From NCBI GenBank assembly GCA_902615445.1, contig CACMOQ010000009.1, positions 1 to 38,800 of the forward strand: 38,800 nucleotides of DNA, given 5' to 3'. Source of the DNA: an uncultured Pelagibacteraceae bacterium. Lineage in GTDB: Bacteria; Pseudomonadota; Alphaproteobacteria; Pelagibacterales; Pelagibacteraceae. This document shows, one piece after another, positions 1-9,563 of the stretch (the first letter of the stretch is position 1; every line of letters begins with the position of its first letter). The notes beneath the pieces are model-generated. The model had not been told where the DNA came from. It made no database searches and worked only from the letters and a program-made list of their open reading frames with translations. The position numbers were made by a program, and so were the translations under genes.

Positions 1-768
1 AATACAGGCATCACCAAAACTTTTATCTAAGGGAACAGACTCTTTTATTAGCTCCCAAACTTTTTTATCAGTTTGGAAAATCGGGTTTTTAAATGTACTA
101 CCACTAGTTTTGATTTTAGTTGGTTGGTTTTTTTCTTTTTTGATCTTATAATTAGTTATTCTATCGCTAATTTTTACTTTATTGCTTTTAATACCTTTAA
201 ATGAAGCACTTAAAAAAATCAAATCATCGGGTATATTGCTTTTTCTATATTCAAAATTGATATTCTTTGAAAAAAGAGTTTTAACATTTCCAATTTTATC
301 TATAGCCTGAACAGATAATAAAATATCCTTAAATTCATTTTCAAAACAACCAGCATTCATTCTTATACCACCTCCAATAGTTCCAGGAATACATGATAAA
401 AACTCAAAACCACTCAAATTATTTTTCATTGCAAAATCTGATAAAGATTTATCCAAAACAGCGCTTCCAGCTATAATTATTTCATCCCTAAGCAAAGTAA
501 TATTGTTAAAATTTTTACTGAGTTTTATTACTACACCATCGAAAATTTTGTCCGTAATTAAAGTATTAGACCCGGCACCAAGAATAAATATTTTTTCCTC
601 ATTATTTAATTTTTTCAGAAAATTTACTAATTCTTTTAAATTATCAGCTTTAAAGTAAACTTTTGATTTTCCTCCAATATTAAACCAATTTTTTCTCTTT
701 AGATCGTAATTAAACTTTACATTATCTCCAAATTCACTAAGTATTTTTTCTAATTTTTCGATTTCCAT
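1..768 (-). CDS. murB: UDP-N-acetylenolpyruvoylglucosamine reductase, 3' end cut by window edge
   Basis: MurB reduces UDP-GlcNAc-enolpyruvate to UDP-MurNAc with FAD and NADPH in the cytoplasm. I translated the open frame from ATG 768-766 to the window edge: 256 codons with no stop. An FAD-binding stretch LGAGSNTL is followed by IPGTIGGGIRMNAG, and near the edge is SGSTFKNP, whose Ser is the family's proton donor. The frame breaks off in the GDAC segment, so the last 40-60 residues of a normal MurB lie outside. Its ATG overlaps the murC stop by one base (TAATG), so it is translationally coupled and last in the visible dcw operon. Family assignment is secure; only the C-terminus is unseen. Confidence 0.93.
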   Translation of the reverse strand, partial: MEIEKLEKILSEFGDNVKFNYDLKRKNWFNIGGKSKVYFKADNLKELVNFLKKLNNEEKIFILGAGSNTLITDKIFDGVVIKLSKNFNNITLLRDEIIIAGSAVLDKSLSDFAMKNNLSGFEFLSCIPGTIGGGIRMNAGCFENEFKDILLSVQAIDKIGNVKTLFSKNINFEYRKSNIPDDLIFLSASFKGIKSNKVKISDRITNYKIKKEKNQPTKIKTSGSTFKNPIFQTDKKVWELIKESVPLDKSFGDACI

Positions 769-2162
769 TACATTAATTGTGGAAGTTTTTTCATCCAATT
801 AGATATAGATCCCGCTCCCATTCCAATAACAATTTTCTTTCCATACATATTTTTTTTTAGAAATTTGGCTAATTGAATATTATTCTTTACCAAAAATAAT
901 TCTACCTTAGATTTTTTAATTATCTCTTTAGCAAAATTTAAATACTCAAATCCTAATTTAATTTTTTCTCCTGCAGTATATATTGGACACAAAATAACAG
1001 TATCAGCATCTTTAAAAGCAAGAGAGAAATCTTTTTTTAAATCTTTTAGTCTTGAGATTCTATGGGGCTGAAATATACAAATTTTATCATGGCCTTTGTA
1101 AACTTTATTTACTCCCTCTAATACAACTTTAATTTCAGTAGGATGATGAGCATAGTCATCATAAAAATCTATATTGTTATACGTAAAAATTTTATTAAAT
1201 CTCCTTTGGACACCTTTAAAATTTAATAATCCATTTTTAATATCTGATATTGGAATTCCAACAGTTAAAGCGACTGCGGCAGCTGCTACCGAGTTTCTCA
1301 CATTATGGACACCAAGCAGGGGGATTTGGATATTCTTTATTTGACTTTTTCGTTTATTTGGAACATTTATATGCAAATTAAACTTAGTATGTTTTTTATT
1401 TTGTTTAATATTTTTTATCAAAAAATTTGAATTAATGTTTGTTCCAAAAGTATAAAAATTTTGATTTTTTAATTCTTTAATTAATTCTTTATTAATTTTG
1501 TCATCTGAGCAAATAAAGGATTTTCCAAACGAAGGGACTTTTTCTATAAATTTTTTAAAATAGTGTTTTAAGTCTTTCATAGATTTATAAAAATCCATAT
1601 GTTCTCTGTCTACGTTAGTTATTATTGAGTAAGTTGGTGGTATGTGAACAAAACTACCGTCAGACTCGTCAGCCTCTAGAATAGACCAATCACTTTTGCC
1701 TAATTTGGCAGTGCTTTTAATTGAATTAATGACACCACCATTGATAATTGTAGGATCTAATTTTGATCTTTGAAAAATTGAAGACACTAAAGAAGTAGTT
1801 GTAGTTTTGCCGTGAGAACCGACTATGACTATATTTTTTGTTAATGAAACAATATGCGCCAGCATTTCACCTCTTGAAATGATTGGCAAATTTTTTCGTT
1901 TTGCTTCGATCATTTCAGGATTATTTTTTTTTATAGCTGAGGAAACTACAACAATTGTTACATCTTTTAAATTTTGTCTTTTTTGACCTATAAAAATTTT
2001 TATTTTTTCTCGTTTTAATCTTTCTATATTTTTGTTAAAAAATAAATCACTTCCTTGAACTCTAAATCCTTTTCCTTTCATTATTAGAGATAACCCGCTC
2101 ATCCCTATGCCTCCGATACCGACAAAATGAATAAGCTCTGATTTTGCTAATTTAATTTTCAT
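768..2162 (-). CDS. murC: UDP-N-acetylmuramate--L-alanine ligase
   Basis: MurC is the cytoplasmic ATP-dependent ligase that adds L-Ala to UDP-MurNAc, the first step of stem peptide synthesis. Visible motifs are GIGGIGMSG near the N-terminus (UDP-binding Rossmann domain), the P-loop GSHGKTTTTSL at about 116-126, EADESDGSF, and NVDREHMDFY. At 464 residues it has about the usual length (E. coli 491). I chose ATG 2162-2160; a TTG lies one codon upstream (2165). The ATG overlaps the murG stop by 11 bases and the gene ends one base into murB. No Shine-Dalgarno sequence is obvious, so translation probably depends on coupling to murG. Confidence 0.96.
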   Translation of the reverse strand: MKIKLAKSELIHFVGIGGIGMSGLSLIMKGKGFRVQGSDLFFNKNIERLKREKIKIFIGQKRQNLKDVTIVVVSSAIKKNNPEMIEAKRKNLPIISRGEMLAHIVSLTKNIVIVGSHGKTTTTSLVSSIFQRSKLDPTIINGGVINSIKSTAKLGKSDWSILEADESDGSFVHIPPTYSIITNVDREHMDFYKSMKDLKHYFKKFIEKVPSFGKSFICSDDKINKELIKELKNQNFYTFGTNINSNFLIKNIKQNKKHTKFNLHINVPNKRKSQIKNIQIPLLGVHNVRNSVAAAAVALTVGIPISDIKNGLLNFKGVQRRFNKIFTYNNIDFYDDYAHHPTEIKVVLEGVNKVYKGHDKICIFQPHRISRLKDLKKDFSLAFKDADTVILCPIYTAGEKIKLGFEYLNFAKEIIKKSKVELFLVKNNIQLAKFLKKNMYGKKIVIGMGAGSISNWMKKLPQLM

Positions 2163-3216
2163 CAATATTTATTAATATTTTTTGATTAACGTTTATCCAT
2201 GAATTATCATAATTTAATTTTTCTAAACTTTCTTTTTTTTTTAAGTAATCTTTCTGATCTTCTATTATATTTTTCAAAAAATCTTCAATTTTTTCCTCAA
2301 AAACATTTTGTTCAATTATCCAACAACAATCTTTATCTTTATAAAAATTTGCATTAGCTAATTGGTGATTGTCTCTGGCTGTTGGCAAAGGCACGGCAAT
2401 AAAAGGAATGCAGAGGGCTGATAATTCTGCCAAACTAGAAGCTCCAGCCCTAGTTATACACAAATCTGCTTGTAACATAATGGTTGATAAATTTCTATCA
2501 AAGCTAAAAATTTTATTTTCTAAATTATTTGATAAATAAAAATTCTGTAAATTAGAAACATTGTCTTCTCTAGTTTGATGTACTATTTTAATTGAATGTT
2601 TTTTTGAAATATTGACTAAAATATTTTTTAAGTTTTTGTCAAAAATATTAGCACCTTGACTCCCGCCAATTATTAAAATGGTAAATTTTTCATTTTCCTT
2701 ACGTAGTTTTTTTATTTTATAAACATTTTCTTTCACTAATGGTTTAATTTCAATTATTTTATTCTGAAATTTTTTAGGAAACTTATTGATTTTTTTTGTA
2801 TAACAAAAAATTTTTTTACATGAACTCAAAAAGTATTTATTAGCTCTACCAATTGTTTGATTAGGCTCTAATAGATAAATTTCTAATTTTAATAATTTAG
2901 CAGCTAAAATTAATGGTAAAGACATATAACCCCCTGTTGAAAAAATTTTTTCTATTTTTTCCCTTTTTAAAAGGTCTAAAGATTTGAAAAAAAGAAACAA
3001 AATCTTAATTGAATTTATTGGTAAAAAATAAAAATTATTCAATTTTGGAGTATTGATTATTTTGAAGTTATATTTTTTTTTATCTAAATACTTTAAGCCT
3101 CTATTATCTATGGAAACAATCAAGTTTGCAACTTTAATTAAATGATCATAAAAAATTGATGCTGGTATTACGTGACCTCCTGATCCACCTGTTGTTATTA
3201 AAAAATTTTTTTTCAT
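2152..3216 (-). CDS. murG: UDP-GlcNAc:undecaprenyl-PP-MurNAc-pentapeptide GlcNAc transferase
   Basis: MurG converts lipid I to lipid II on the inner face of the cytoplasmic membrane (a GT-B glycosyltransferase). The 354 residues match the normal length. The N-terminal glycine-rich loop TGGSGGHVIPA (about 9-19) contacts the lipid I diphosphate, GGSQGA lies at the start of the second Rossmann domain, and the UDP-GlcNAc site reads TRAGASSLAELSALCIPFI followed by PLPTARDNHQLANA. The gene starts one base after the ftsW stop (TGATATG on the coding strand). An AGGAGA lies 13 nt upstream of the ATG, further than is optimal. Confidence 0.96.
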   Translation of the reverse strand: MKKNFLITTGGSGGHVIPASIFYDHLIKVANLIVSIDNRGLKYLDKKKYNFKIINTPKLNNFYFLPINSIKILFLFFKSLDLLKREKIEKIFSTGGYMSLPLILAAKLLKLEIYLLEPNQTIGRANKYFLSSCKKIFCYTKKINKFPKKFQNKIIEIKPLVKENVYKIKKLRKENEKFTILIIGGSQGANIFDKNLKNILVNISKKHSIKIVHQTREDNVSNLQNFYLSNNLENKIFSFDRNLSTIMLQADLCITRAGASSLAELSALCIPFIAVPLPTARDNHQLANANFYKDKDCCWIIEQNVFEEKIEDFLKNIIEDQKDYLKKKESLEKLNYDNSWINVNQKILINIDEN

Positions 3217-3217
3217 A

Positions 3218-4342
3218 TCAATTAATTTTTCTCCTAGTTAAATTTAAAATTATACCTGATAAAATTGAGATACTGATTATTGACGAACCACCATAACTTA
3301 TAAATGGAAGTGTCATTCCAGTTGTAGGAAATAATCTTATATTAACTCCTATATGTATCATTGCCTGCACTAAAATAAGACTTATACAGCCAACTAAAAT
3401 CAATTTTGTCCTTTCATCATGCTCTAAATAAACTTTTTTAAAAACTGAATAAATAAATATTAAGAATAATAATAAAATCAAAATTATAGCAATTACACCG
3501 AATTCTTCTGAGATGACAGATATTATATAATCTGTATGAGCCTCTGGCACTCTATTCTTTAGAGTTCCTTCCCCTATTCCTTTTCCAAAAAATCCTCCAC
3601 TAGTAATTGAGTCAATTGCTTTTTCTGATTGAGCATTATGTGTGCCTGTTTCTGTATTAAAGAAAGACAAAATTCTACTTTTTATATATTCAAATTTTGG
3701 AATAAAATTTATAGATAAATAAAGCAACATAAAAATAATTAGTGAAGAAGTTAATAAAAAAATAATATTTATTCCTGAAATAAAAATTAATACAGACCAA
3801 GTAAAAAAAATTAATAATGTTTGACCTATATCTGGTTGGGCAGCTAATAATAAAGCTATTAATAAAGTTAATAAAAAAGAAAATAAATATTTTAAATAGA
3901 CATTATTATATTTCTTATTACTTAAAATTAAGCTTATTAAGATTATCAAAAAAGGTTTAACAAATTCTATTGGTTGAAATCTTGGTAACATATATAAATC
4001 TATCCAACGTTGAGCACTGTTAACTTCTACACCTATAATGGGGACTAACATCAGAGAAAATAATGATAATATAAAGACTATTGGTGAGATTTTTATGAGT
4101 TTTCCCTCGTTAATGGATGATAAAACAAAAATGATAATTAATCCTAGAATGACAAAAGTCAGGTGTTTGAAAAAAAAAGTATAATCATTTGTTTCAAGTT
4201 TATCGGAGACTAATAAAGATGTTGAAACTAATGAGAAGAATAAACCAATGATAAACAAAAAAATTATTAAAAAAAGAAGAAATTTATCAATATTTTTCCA
4301 CCATTTATAATATAAATTAAAAATTGTTTTTTTAATTTCCAT
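3218..4342 (-). CDS. ftsW: Septal peptidoglycan glycosyltransferase FtsW (SEDS family)
   Basis: FtsW is the polytopic SEDS glycosyltransferase that polymerises lipid II at the septum with its partner FtsI. The 374-residue product is strongly hydrophobic with about ten predicted membrane segments. SEDS landmarks are present: AQRWID after the second segments, AAQPDIGQ (the catalytic Asp region), GEGTLKNRVPEAHTDYI in the large periplasmic loop, EEFG, and GMTLPFISYGGSS near the C-terminus. RodA is the main alternative, but the place between murD and murG is that of FtsW. The ATG (4342-4340) overlaps murD by 11 bases. Confidence 0.94.
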   Translation of the reverse strand: MEIKKTIFNLYYKWWKNIDKFLLFLIIFLFIIGLFFSLVSTSLLVSDKLETNDYTFFFKHLTFVILGLIIIFVLSSINEGKLIKISPIVFILSLFSLMLVPIIGVEVNSAQRWIDLYMLPRFQPIEFVKPFLIILISLILSNKKYNNVYLKYLFSFLLTLLIALLLAAQPDIGQTLLIFFTWSVLIFISGINIIFLLTSSLIIFMLLYLSINFIPKFEYIKSRILSFFNTETGTHNAQSEKAIDSITSGGFFGKGIGEGTLKNRVPEAHTDYIISVISEEFGVIAIILILLLFLIFIYSVFKKVYLEHDERTKLILVGCISLILVQAMIHIGVNIRLFPTTGMTLPFISYGGSSIISISILSGIILNLTRRKIN

Positions 4343-5636
4343 ACAAATATTTTTTAACTAACCTATTAAAATAGTATCCTCTATCTTCAAAATTTTTAAA
4401 TGTATCAAATGATGCAGCGCTTGGACTAAAAAGAATAGTTTGATTAATTAGTCTATTTTTCTTTGTTATCTCTAAAACTTTTTTTAAAGCATCTTTGAGA
4501 TTTTCAAAAATTTTATATTTAATTTTACCTTTTAGATTTTTAATAAAAAAATTTTTATCACTTCCGTAGATATATGCATTGATCTCGTTAAAATATTTTT
4601 TTGATAGAATTAATTTATCTTCTTTTTTATGAATTCCACCTAGTATCCAATGAATATTTTGATATTTCTTCAGAAGACTTAATGAAGAAGAAAAACTTGT
4701 AGATTTAGAATCATTAATAATTGTTAAATTTTTTTTTTCAAATATTATTTGTTGACGAAATTTCAACCCTTTAAACTTTTGAATTGTTTTTAACAATAAA
4801 TTTTTTTTTATTTCTATTTTTTTTAGAATTTCAAGAATAAAAAGTAAATTTTCTTTATTTGTTTCAGTTGAAAAATATTTATTACTTATTTTTTTTAGAA
4901 AAATGTTGTTTTTTTTTGTATCAACTTTAATTATTCTACCAGGAAATTTATTACTTCTAAGTTCTTTTGAGATTAAAAAGTCATCTTTTTTTAAAAAAGC
5001 GAAACTCTTGTTTGTTTGATTTTTCAATAATTTAAATTTTGATTTTACGTAGTTATTTAGTGTTTCATGCCTTTCAATATGGTCAGGTGATAAATTTAGT
5101 ATTGCTGCATATTTTGATTTAAAAATTTTACTATATTCTAACTGATAAGATGACGCTTCAACGATAAAAATCGTTTTTTTGTTGATATTCTTTGATGATA
5201 AAATAGGATTTCCAATATTTCCAACTAATCTTACATCAAAATTTTGATCGCACAAAATCTCATATAAAAGCTGACAAGTTGTAGATTTACCATTCGTTCC
5301 TGTTATTGTAATACAGTCATTATTAAAGTAAGCATAAAAAACATCTAAATCAGAATAAATTTTTTTAAGATTTCTTTTTAAAAATTTTGAAAGTTTACAT
5401 TTTTTAATATTAATGCCAGGACTTAAGATAATAAAATCAAACGTTGAATTTAAAATTTTTTTATAATCAATTAATTTTTTTTTTATCTTTGGATTTTTAA
5501 TTCTAAATTCAAAATCATCAAATAATAACACTTCACTTTTTTTTTTTAAAAATTCAAAAGCTGATAAGCCAGTTTTTCCTAATCCATAAATTAAAATCTT
5601 CTTATTTGAAAAAAAATCTAATTTCGTATTCATCAT
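4332..5636 (-). CDS. murD: UDP-N-acetylmuramoyl-L-alanine--D-glutamate ligase
   Basis: MurD adds D-Glu to UDP-MurNAc-L-Ala using ATP in the cytoplasm. From ATG 5636-5634 the protein is 434 residues (E. coli 438). The first domain shows KKILIYGLGKTGLSAFEFL, followed by LSPGI and the P-loop TGTNGKST at about 112-119, with NLSPDHIERH downstream. The frame is open 18 codons further upstream (to 5690), but that extension lies inside mraY and does not look like MurD. ATG 5636 overlaps the mraY stop as ATGA, the classic coupling junction. A second ATG follows directly at 5633. The 3' end overlaps ftsW by 11 bases. Confidence 0.94.
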   Translation of the reverse strand: MMNTKLDFFSNKKILIYGLGKTGLSAFEFLKKKSEVLLFDDFEFRIKNPKIKKKLIDYKKILNSTFDFIILSPGINIKKCKLSKFLKRNLKKIYSDLDVFYAYFNNDCITITGTNGKSTTCQLLYEILCDQNFDVRLVGNIGNPILSSKNINKKTIFIVEASSYQLEYSKIFKSKYAAILNLSPDHIERHETLNNYVKSKFKLLKNQTNKSFAFLKKDDFLISKELRSNKFPGRIIKVDTKKNNIFLKKISNKYFSTETNKENLLFILEILKKIEIKKNLLLKTIQKFKGLKFRQQIIFEKKNLTIINDSKSTSFSSSLSLLKKYQNIHWILGGIHKKEDKLILSKKYFNEINAYIYGSDKNFFIKNLKGKIKYKIFENLKDALKKVLEITKKNRLINQTILFSPSAASFDTFKNFEDRGYYFNRLVKKYLYGN

Positions 5637-6718
5637 CTTAACTTCAATGTAGCCAAACCAATTACAGCTAAGATAATTGAAATAATCCAAAAACGAATTA
5701 CCACTGTCGATTCTGGCCAGCCCTTCTTCTCAAAATGATGATGTATAGGCGCCATTTTGAATATTCTTCGCCCTGTTAATTTGAACGAAATTACTTGAAC
5801 AACTACAGATAGAGCTTCAAGAACAAATAACCCTCCAGTAATTGCTAATACTATTTCATGTTTAGTTATGATACCTATTGCTCCTAATGAGCCTCCTAAT
5901 GAAAGTGAGCCTGTATCTCCCATGAAAATTTTTGCCGGCGGAGCGTTAAACCACAAAAAACCTAAACACGCACCAATAATAGAACCACAAAAAATAGATA
6001 TTTCACCTGCGCCTTCAATGTATAATATTTGAAGGTATTCAGAAAAAACAATATTACCGGTAATATAACTAATAAAAGCAAAACACCCAGCAACTAAAAT
6101 AACAGGCACTGTAGCTAATCCATCCAAACCATCAGTTAAATTTACTGCATTTGAAGAACCTACAATTACAAAGATTGAGAATGGGATAAAAAACCAACCA
6201 AGATTTATAATTAAATTTTTAAAAAATGGAAAATACAAATTTTTAAATTCTGCATATTCTAAAAAATACGTTAATATTGCTAACCCAATCAAAGCTAAAA
6301 CAATTTGCATTATAATTTTTAATTTTGAGGAAATCCCCTCTGAACTAACATTTTTTATTTTTTTATAATCGTCATATGCGCCTAAGAGTCCAAATGATAA
6401 AACAATGTATAAACAAAATAAAATATAAATATTTTTTAAATCTGCCCAAAGCAAAACTGAAACTATTAAACCAAATAAAATTACTACTCCACCCATAGTT
6501 GGAGTCCCAATTTTCTTTATAATGTGATCTGATGGACCATCATCCCTTATAGGATTAAAAATTTTTCTATTTGAAAATAATTTTATAAAAGGACCACCAA
6601 TTAAAAGAGTAATTAACAGTGAGGTAAAAAAAGCTAATCCAGTTCTAAATGTAATATACTTAAAAACATTTAAAAATGAAAAGCTCTCAACATAGTTGAG
6701 TAATAATTCATATAACAT
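5633..6718 (-). CDS. mraY: Phospho-MurNAc-pentapeptide transferase (lipid I synthase)
   Basis: MraY transfers phospho-MurNAc-pentapeptide to undecaprenyl phosphate, giving lipid I. It is an integral inner membrane protein; the 361 residues form about ten hydrophobic segments and match E. coli MraY (360). Diagnostic residues are visible: TPTMGG (72-77), the Asp pair in YDDYKK (about 115-120), NLTDGLDGLA (193-202), FMGDTGSLSLGG (265-276), and PIHHHFEKKGWPE near the C-terminus. The start is well supported: an AAGAAGG Shine-Dalgarno lies about five bases upstream of ATG 6718-6716, within the murEF coding end, with which it overlaps by 11 bases. Confidence 0.97.
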   Translation of the reverse strand: MLYELLLNYVESFSFLNVFKYITFRTGLAFFTSLLITLLIGGPFIKLFSNRKIFNPIRDDGPSDHIIKKIGTPTMGGVVILFGLIVSVLLWADLKNIYILFCLYIVLSFGLLGAYDDYKKIKNVSSEGISSKLKIIMQIVLALIGLAILTYFLEYAEFKNLYFPFFKNLIINLGWFFIPFSIFVIVGSSNAVNLTDGLDGLATVPVILVAGCFAFISYITGNIVFSEYLQILYIEGAGEISIFCGSIIGACLGFLWFNAPPAKIFMGDTGSLSLGGSLGAIGIITKHEIVLAITGGLFVLEALSVVVQVISFKLTGRRIFKMAPIHHHFEKKGWPESTVVIRFWIISIILAVIGLATLKLR

Positions 6719-9560
6719 TTTGCCTTCTTTGTTTTATGTCGATAATAAATTTGTTTAAACCGGTAGAGTGTGATCCTTTTACCATTAAATAATCACCATT
6801 TTTAAAATCATTCTTGATTATTTTAAACATGTCCAGTTTGTTATTTAATATTTTTGCTTTTTTATCTGGATTTAAACCCTTATATGTCTCTTTAATATAT
6901 TTTCCAATTACATATACGTTGTTAATTTTTGTTTTATTAATTATTTTGCTGATTAGTCTATGTTGTTTAATAGAGTGTTTACCTAGTTCTAACATGTCAC
7001 CTAGCAGCATATGTTTCTTTGATTTTTTTAAGTCTATTTTTTCAAAATTTTCAATTGAATTTTTAAGCGAAAGTGGATTTGAATTATACGATTCATCTAC
7101 AAAATAAATTTTTTTATTCTTAAAATTAATATCAAATATATCTCCCCTACCTTTTGGAGTATTAATGTTTAAAAAAATATCTTTTTTTAAATTTTTAATA
7201 TTAATGAATGCGTTTAAAGAAGCTATGGTAGCTAATATATTATACAAATTATTTTTATTATTATTTTTAGTATAGAAAGAAACATTTTTATCTCTTACAT
7301 TTATAGATAGTTCATATTTATTCCTTTTTTTTTTTAAATTTGTTAATTTGATTTCCGAAGACTTGTTTTTAATTGCAAAAGATATAGTTTTTAATTTTTT
7401 CTTGAGAGCCAAGCCCTTTAGATAATGAAAAAAACGATCATCTCCATTTAAAACAATAATTCCATTTTTTTTTATATTATTCATTAGCTCAGCTTTAGCA
7501 TTTGCTATAAGCCTAATATTTTTAAAATTTTTTGAATGTGCATAGCTTATATTGGTAATAATTCCCAAATCAGGCTTAACTATTTTTGACAAATTATTAA
7601 TTTCACCTCTTTTATCCATTCCAATTTCAAAAACTCCAAAGTTATCATTCTGCTTCATGTTAAACAAACTTAACGGCACACCGTACTTATTATTAAAAGA
7701 CTTTGGTGAAAATGATGTTTTTGAAATTTTTTTTAAAATGAGTCCAATCATTTCTTTTAAAGTTGTCTTCCCACAGCTACCAGTTATTGAAATAATTTTT
7801 GCATCAATATTTTCTCTAAGAATTGATGAACAGTTAGTCAAGAATTTAAGAGTATTTTTAACTTTAATTTGTTTGGAAAGTGAACAATCTTTATTTAATC
7901 GATTTACAACAGCAAAACTTGATTTTTTTTTAATGGCTTCTAAAACATAATTGTTGCCGTCAACATTTTCACCTTTTATAGCAAAAAAGACATCATTTTT
8001 TTTTATTGATTTCGAGTTAATTGAAATATCTCTAATAACTAATTTATTTGATAGATTAATTTTTGACTGTTCTTGGATAATATTAAGTTTCAAATTTTTA
8101 AATAAAAACTTGTTCTTTAATCTTATTGACTCAAGAATAACTTTTTGATCTGAAAAAAAAATTCTTTTTTTTCCATAGTCTTGTATTTTTTCATGACCCT
8201 TACCTGCTACTAGCAAAATATCTCCGGTCTCAAGATTGTTCACAGCTTTCTGAATTGCTTTTTTTCTATCAGGTATCTCATGAATTTTTTTGTTCTTAAT
8301 TCCTTTTTTTATCTCATTTCTAATCTTAAAAGGTTTCTCATGTCTTGGGTTATCATCTGTTAAGTATATTTCATTAGAATATTTTCCTGCGATTCTTCCC
8401 ATTATAGGTCTTTTTTTTAAATCTCTGTCACCTCCACATCCAAATAATAGATTTATTTTATTATAAGGAAATTGCTCCTTAAGATTTGATAATGCTAATT
8501 CAAGTGCAGCAGGAGTATGTGCATAATCTAAAATTACTCTACTGTTGTTATGTATTTTTCCAATTTTTTCTAGTCTTCCTTCCACAGATTTAATTTTTGG
8601 AAGAACTTTTAAAATTTTTTTAAACTCAAGACCACTTTTGTTTGCAGCTATGATAGCCATAAGTATATTTTTTATTTGTATTTTGCCTATTAAATTTAAA
8701 TATATTTTATACTTAACTTTCTTAAATTTTATTTCCAAAATTTGTTTTTCTTTTTCAAAACTATGTGAAATTAACTGGATTCCATCAAAGTCATCGTGAA
8801 TAAGATTTAATCTAATATTATTTTTAATTGATATTTTTTTTATTTCTTTAAACTCTGGAATTTTTTTATCAGTTATTACATCGCCCCTCTTTTTTATCAA
8901 ATGTTTAAATAAATATAATTTTGAATTAAGGTAATCTTTCATATTTTTATGATAATCTAGATGGTCATGAGATAAATTTGTAAATATACCTATATCAAAT
9001 TTCAATCCATCTAATCTATTTTGCCCTAAACCATGGCTCGATGCTTCCATAATAACGAATTCAATTTTTTTTTTTCTTAAATCTTTGAGTATAGAACCTA
9101 TTTTAATAGGGTCTGATGTAGTATTAATAAGATTTTTTATTTTAGATTTATATTTAAGTCCAAGCGTTCCAATTGATGCAACTTTTTTTGAATTTAATTT
9201 CAAAATTTGAAAGTAAAAATCTGCTATTGATGATTTTCCATTAGTTCCAGTTACAGCAACTAATTTTTTAACCTTTTTATCAAAAATTTTGTAAGAAACT
9301 TCTGCTAACAATTTTCTCGCATTTGAAGAATGTAAAAATACTATATTTGAATTTTTTTTTTGATTTTTTTTTTCGGATATGATTACCTTGGCTCCTTTTT
9401 TTATAGCATGTGAAATAAAATTATTGCCATCAAATTTTTTTCCTTTAATTGCAAAAAAAATATTATTTTTTTTTACTCTTAAGCTATCAAAAGCAATGCC
9501 AGAAAAATTTATTTTTCTAAATCTTTTCGGAACATATGGAATATAATCTTTAAGAAGCAT
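6708..9560 (-). CDS. murE-murF: Fused MurE-MurF: meso-DAP-adding and D-Ala-D-Ala-adding ligase
   Basis: One 950-codon frame encodes two consecutive Mur ligases, completing UDP-MurNAc-pentapeptide in the cytoplasm. Residues 1-480 are MurE: FDSLRVKKNNIFFAIKG, P-loop TGTNGKSS (104-111), EASSHGLGQNRLDG (172-185), and DNPRHEKP (403-410), the DNPR motif typical of enzymes that add meso-diaminopimelate rather than lysine. From about 490 a MurF copy begins (DISINSKSIKKNDVFFAIKG, P-loop TGSCGKTT at 593-600, FEIGMDKRGEI). No methionine codon occurs between residues 387 and 604, so an internal ATG restart for MurF is unlikely. It starts 3 bp after the ftsI stop and overlaps mraY by 11 bp. Fusions of these two enzymes are known in some other proteobacteria. 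Confidence 0.94.
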   Translation of the reverse strand: MLLKDYIPYVPKRFRKINFSGIAFDSLRVKKNNIFFAIKGKKFDGNNFISHAIKKGAKVIISEKKNQKKNSNIVFLHSSNARKLLAEVSYKIFDKKVKKLVAVTGTNGKSSIADFYFQILKLNSKKVASIGTLGLKYKSKIKNLINTTSDPIKIGSILKDLRKKKIEFVIMEASSHGLGQNRLDGLKFDIGIFTNLSHDHLDYHKNMKDYLNSKLYLFKHLIKKRGDVITDKKIPEFKEIKKISIKNNIRLNLIHDDFDGIQLISHSFEKEKQILEIKFKKVKYKIYLNLIGKIQIKNILMAIIAANKSGLEFKKILKVLPKIKSVEGRLEKIGKIHNNSRVILDYAHTPAALELALSNLKEQFPYNKINLLFGCGGDRDLKKRPIMGRIAGKYSNEIYLTDDNPRHEKPFKIRNEIKKGIKNKKIHEIPDRKKAIQKAVNNLETGDILLVAGKGHEKIQDYGKKRIFFSDQKVILESIRLKNKFLFKNLKLNIIQEQSKINLSNKLVIRDISINSKSIKKNDVFFAIKGENVDGNNYVLEAIKKKSSFAVVNRLNKDCSLSKQIKVKNTLKFLTNCSSILRENIDAKIISITGSCGKTTLKEMIGLILKKISKTSFSPKSFNNKYGVPLSLFNMKQNDNFGVFEIGMDKRGEINNLSKIVKPDLGIITNISYAHSKNFKNIRLIANAKAELMNNIKKNGIIVLNGDDRFFHYLKGLALKKKLKTISFAIKNKSSEIKLTNLKKKRNKYELSINVRDKNVSFYTKNNNKNNLYNILATIASLNAFINIKNLKKDIFLNINTPKGRGDIFDINFKNKKIYFVDESYNSNPLSLKNSIENFEKIDLKKSKKHMLLGDMLELGKHSIKQHRLISKIINKTKINNVYVIGKYIKETYKGLNPDKKAKILNNKLDMFKIIKNDFKNGDYLMVKGSHSTGLNKFIIDIKQRRQNVI

Positions 9561-9563
9561 GAA

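Noticed and set aside
4720..4930. Long T runs as intrinsic terminators within the dcw genes
   Set aside because: They encode Lys-rich stretches of MurD and neighbours on the other strand and lack a preceding stable hairpin.
5637..5690. 18-codon N-terminal extension of murD
   Set aside because: It lies inside mraY, does not resemble MurD, and the ATG at 5636 gives a standard ATGA junction and normal length.
8090..8130. Frameshift or missed stop as an explanation for the MurE-MurF fusion
   Set aside because: The frame is continuous with normal codon character on both sides and no start codon for a separate MurF is nearby; it still deserves confirmation.
7552..8799. Several plus-strand open frames opposite murE-murF
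   Set aside because: They lie entirely within the coding strand of two conserved ligases and show no family signature; AT-rich lysine-rich genes often leave such antisense frames.
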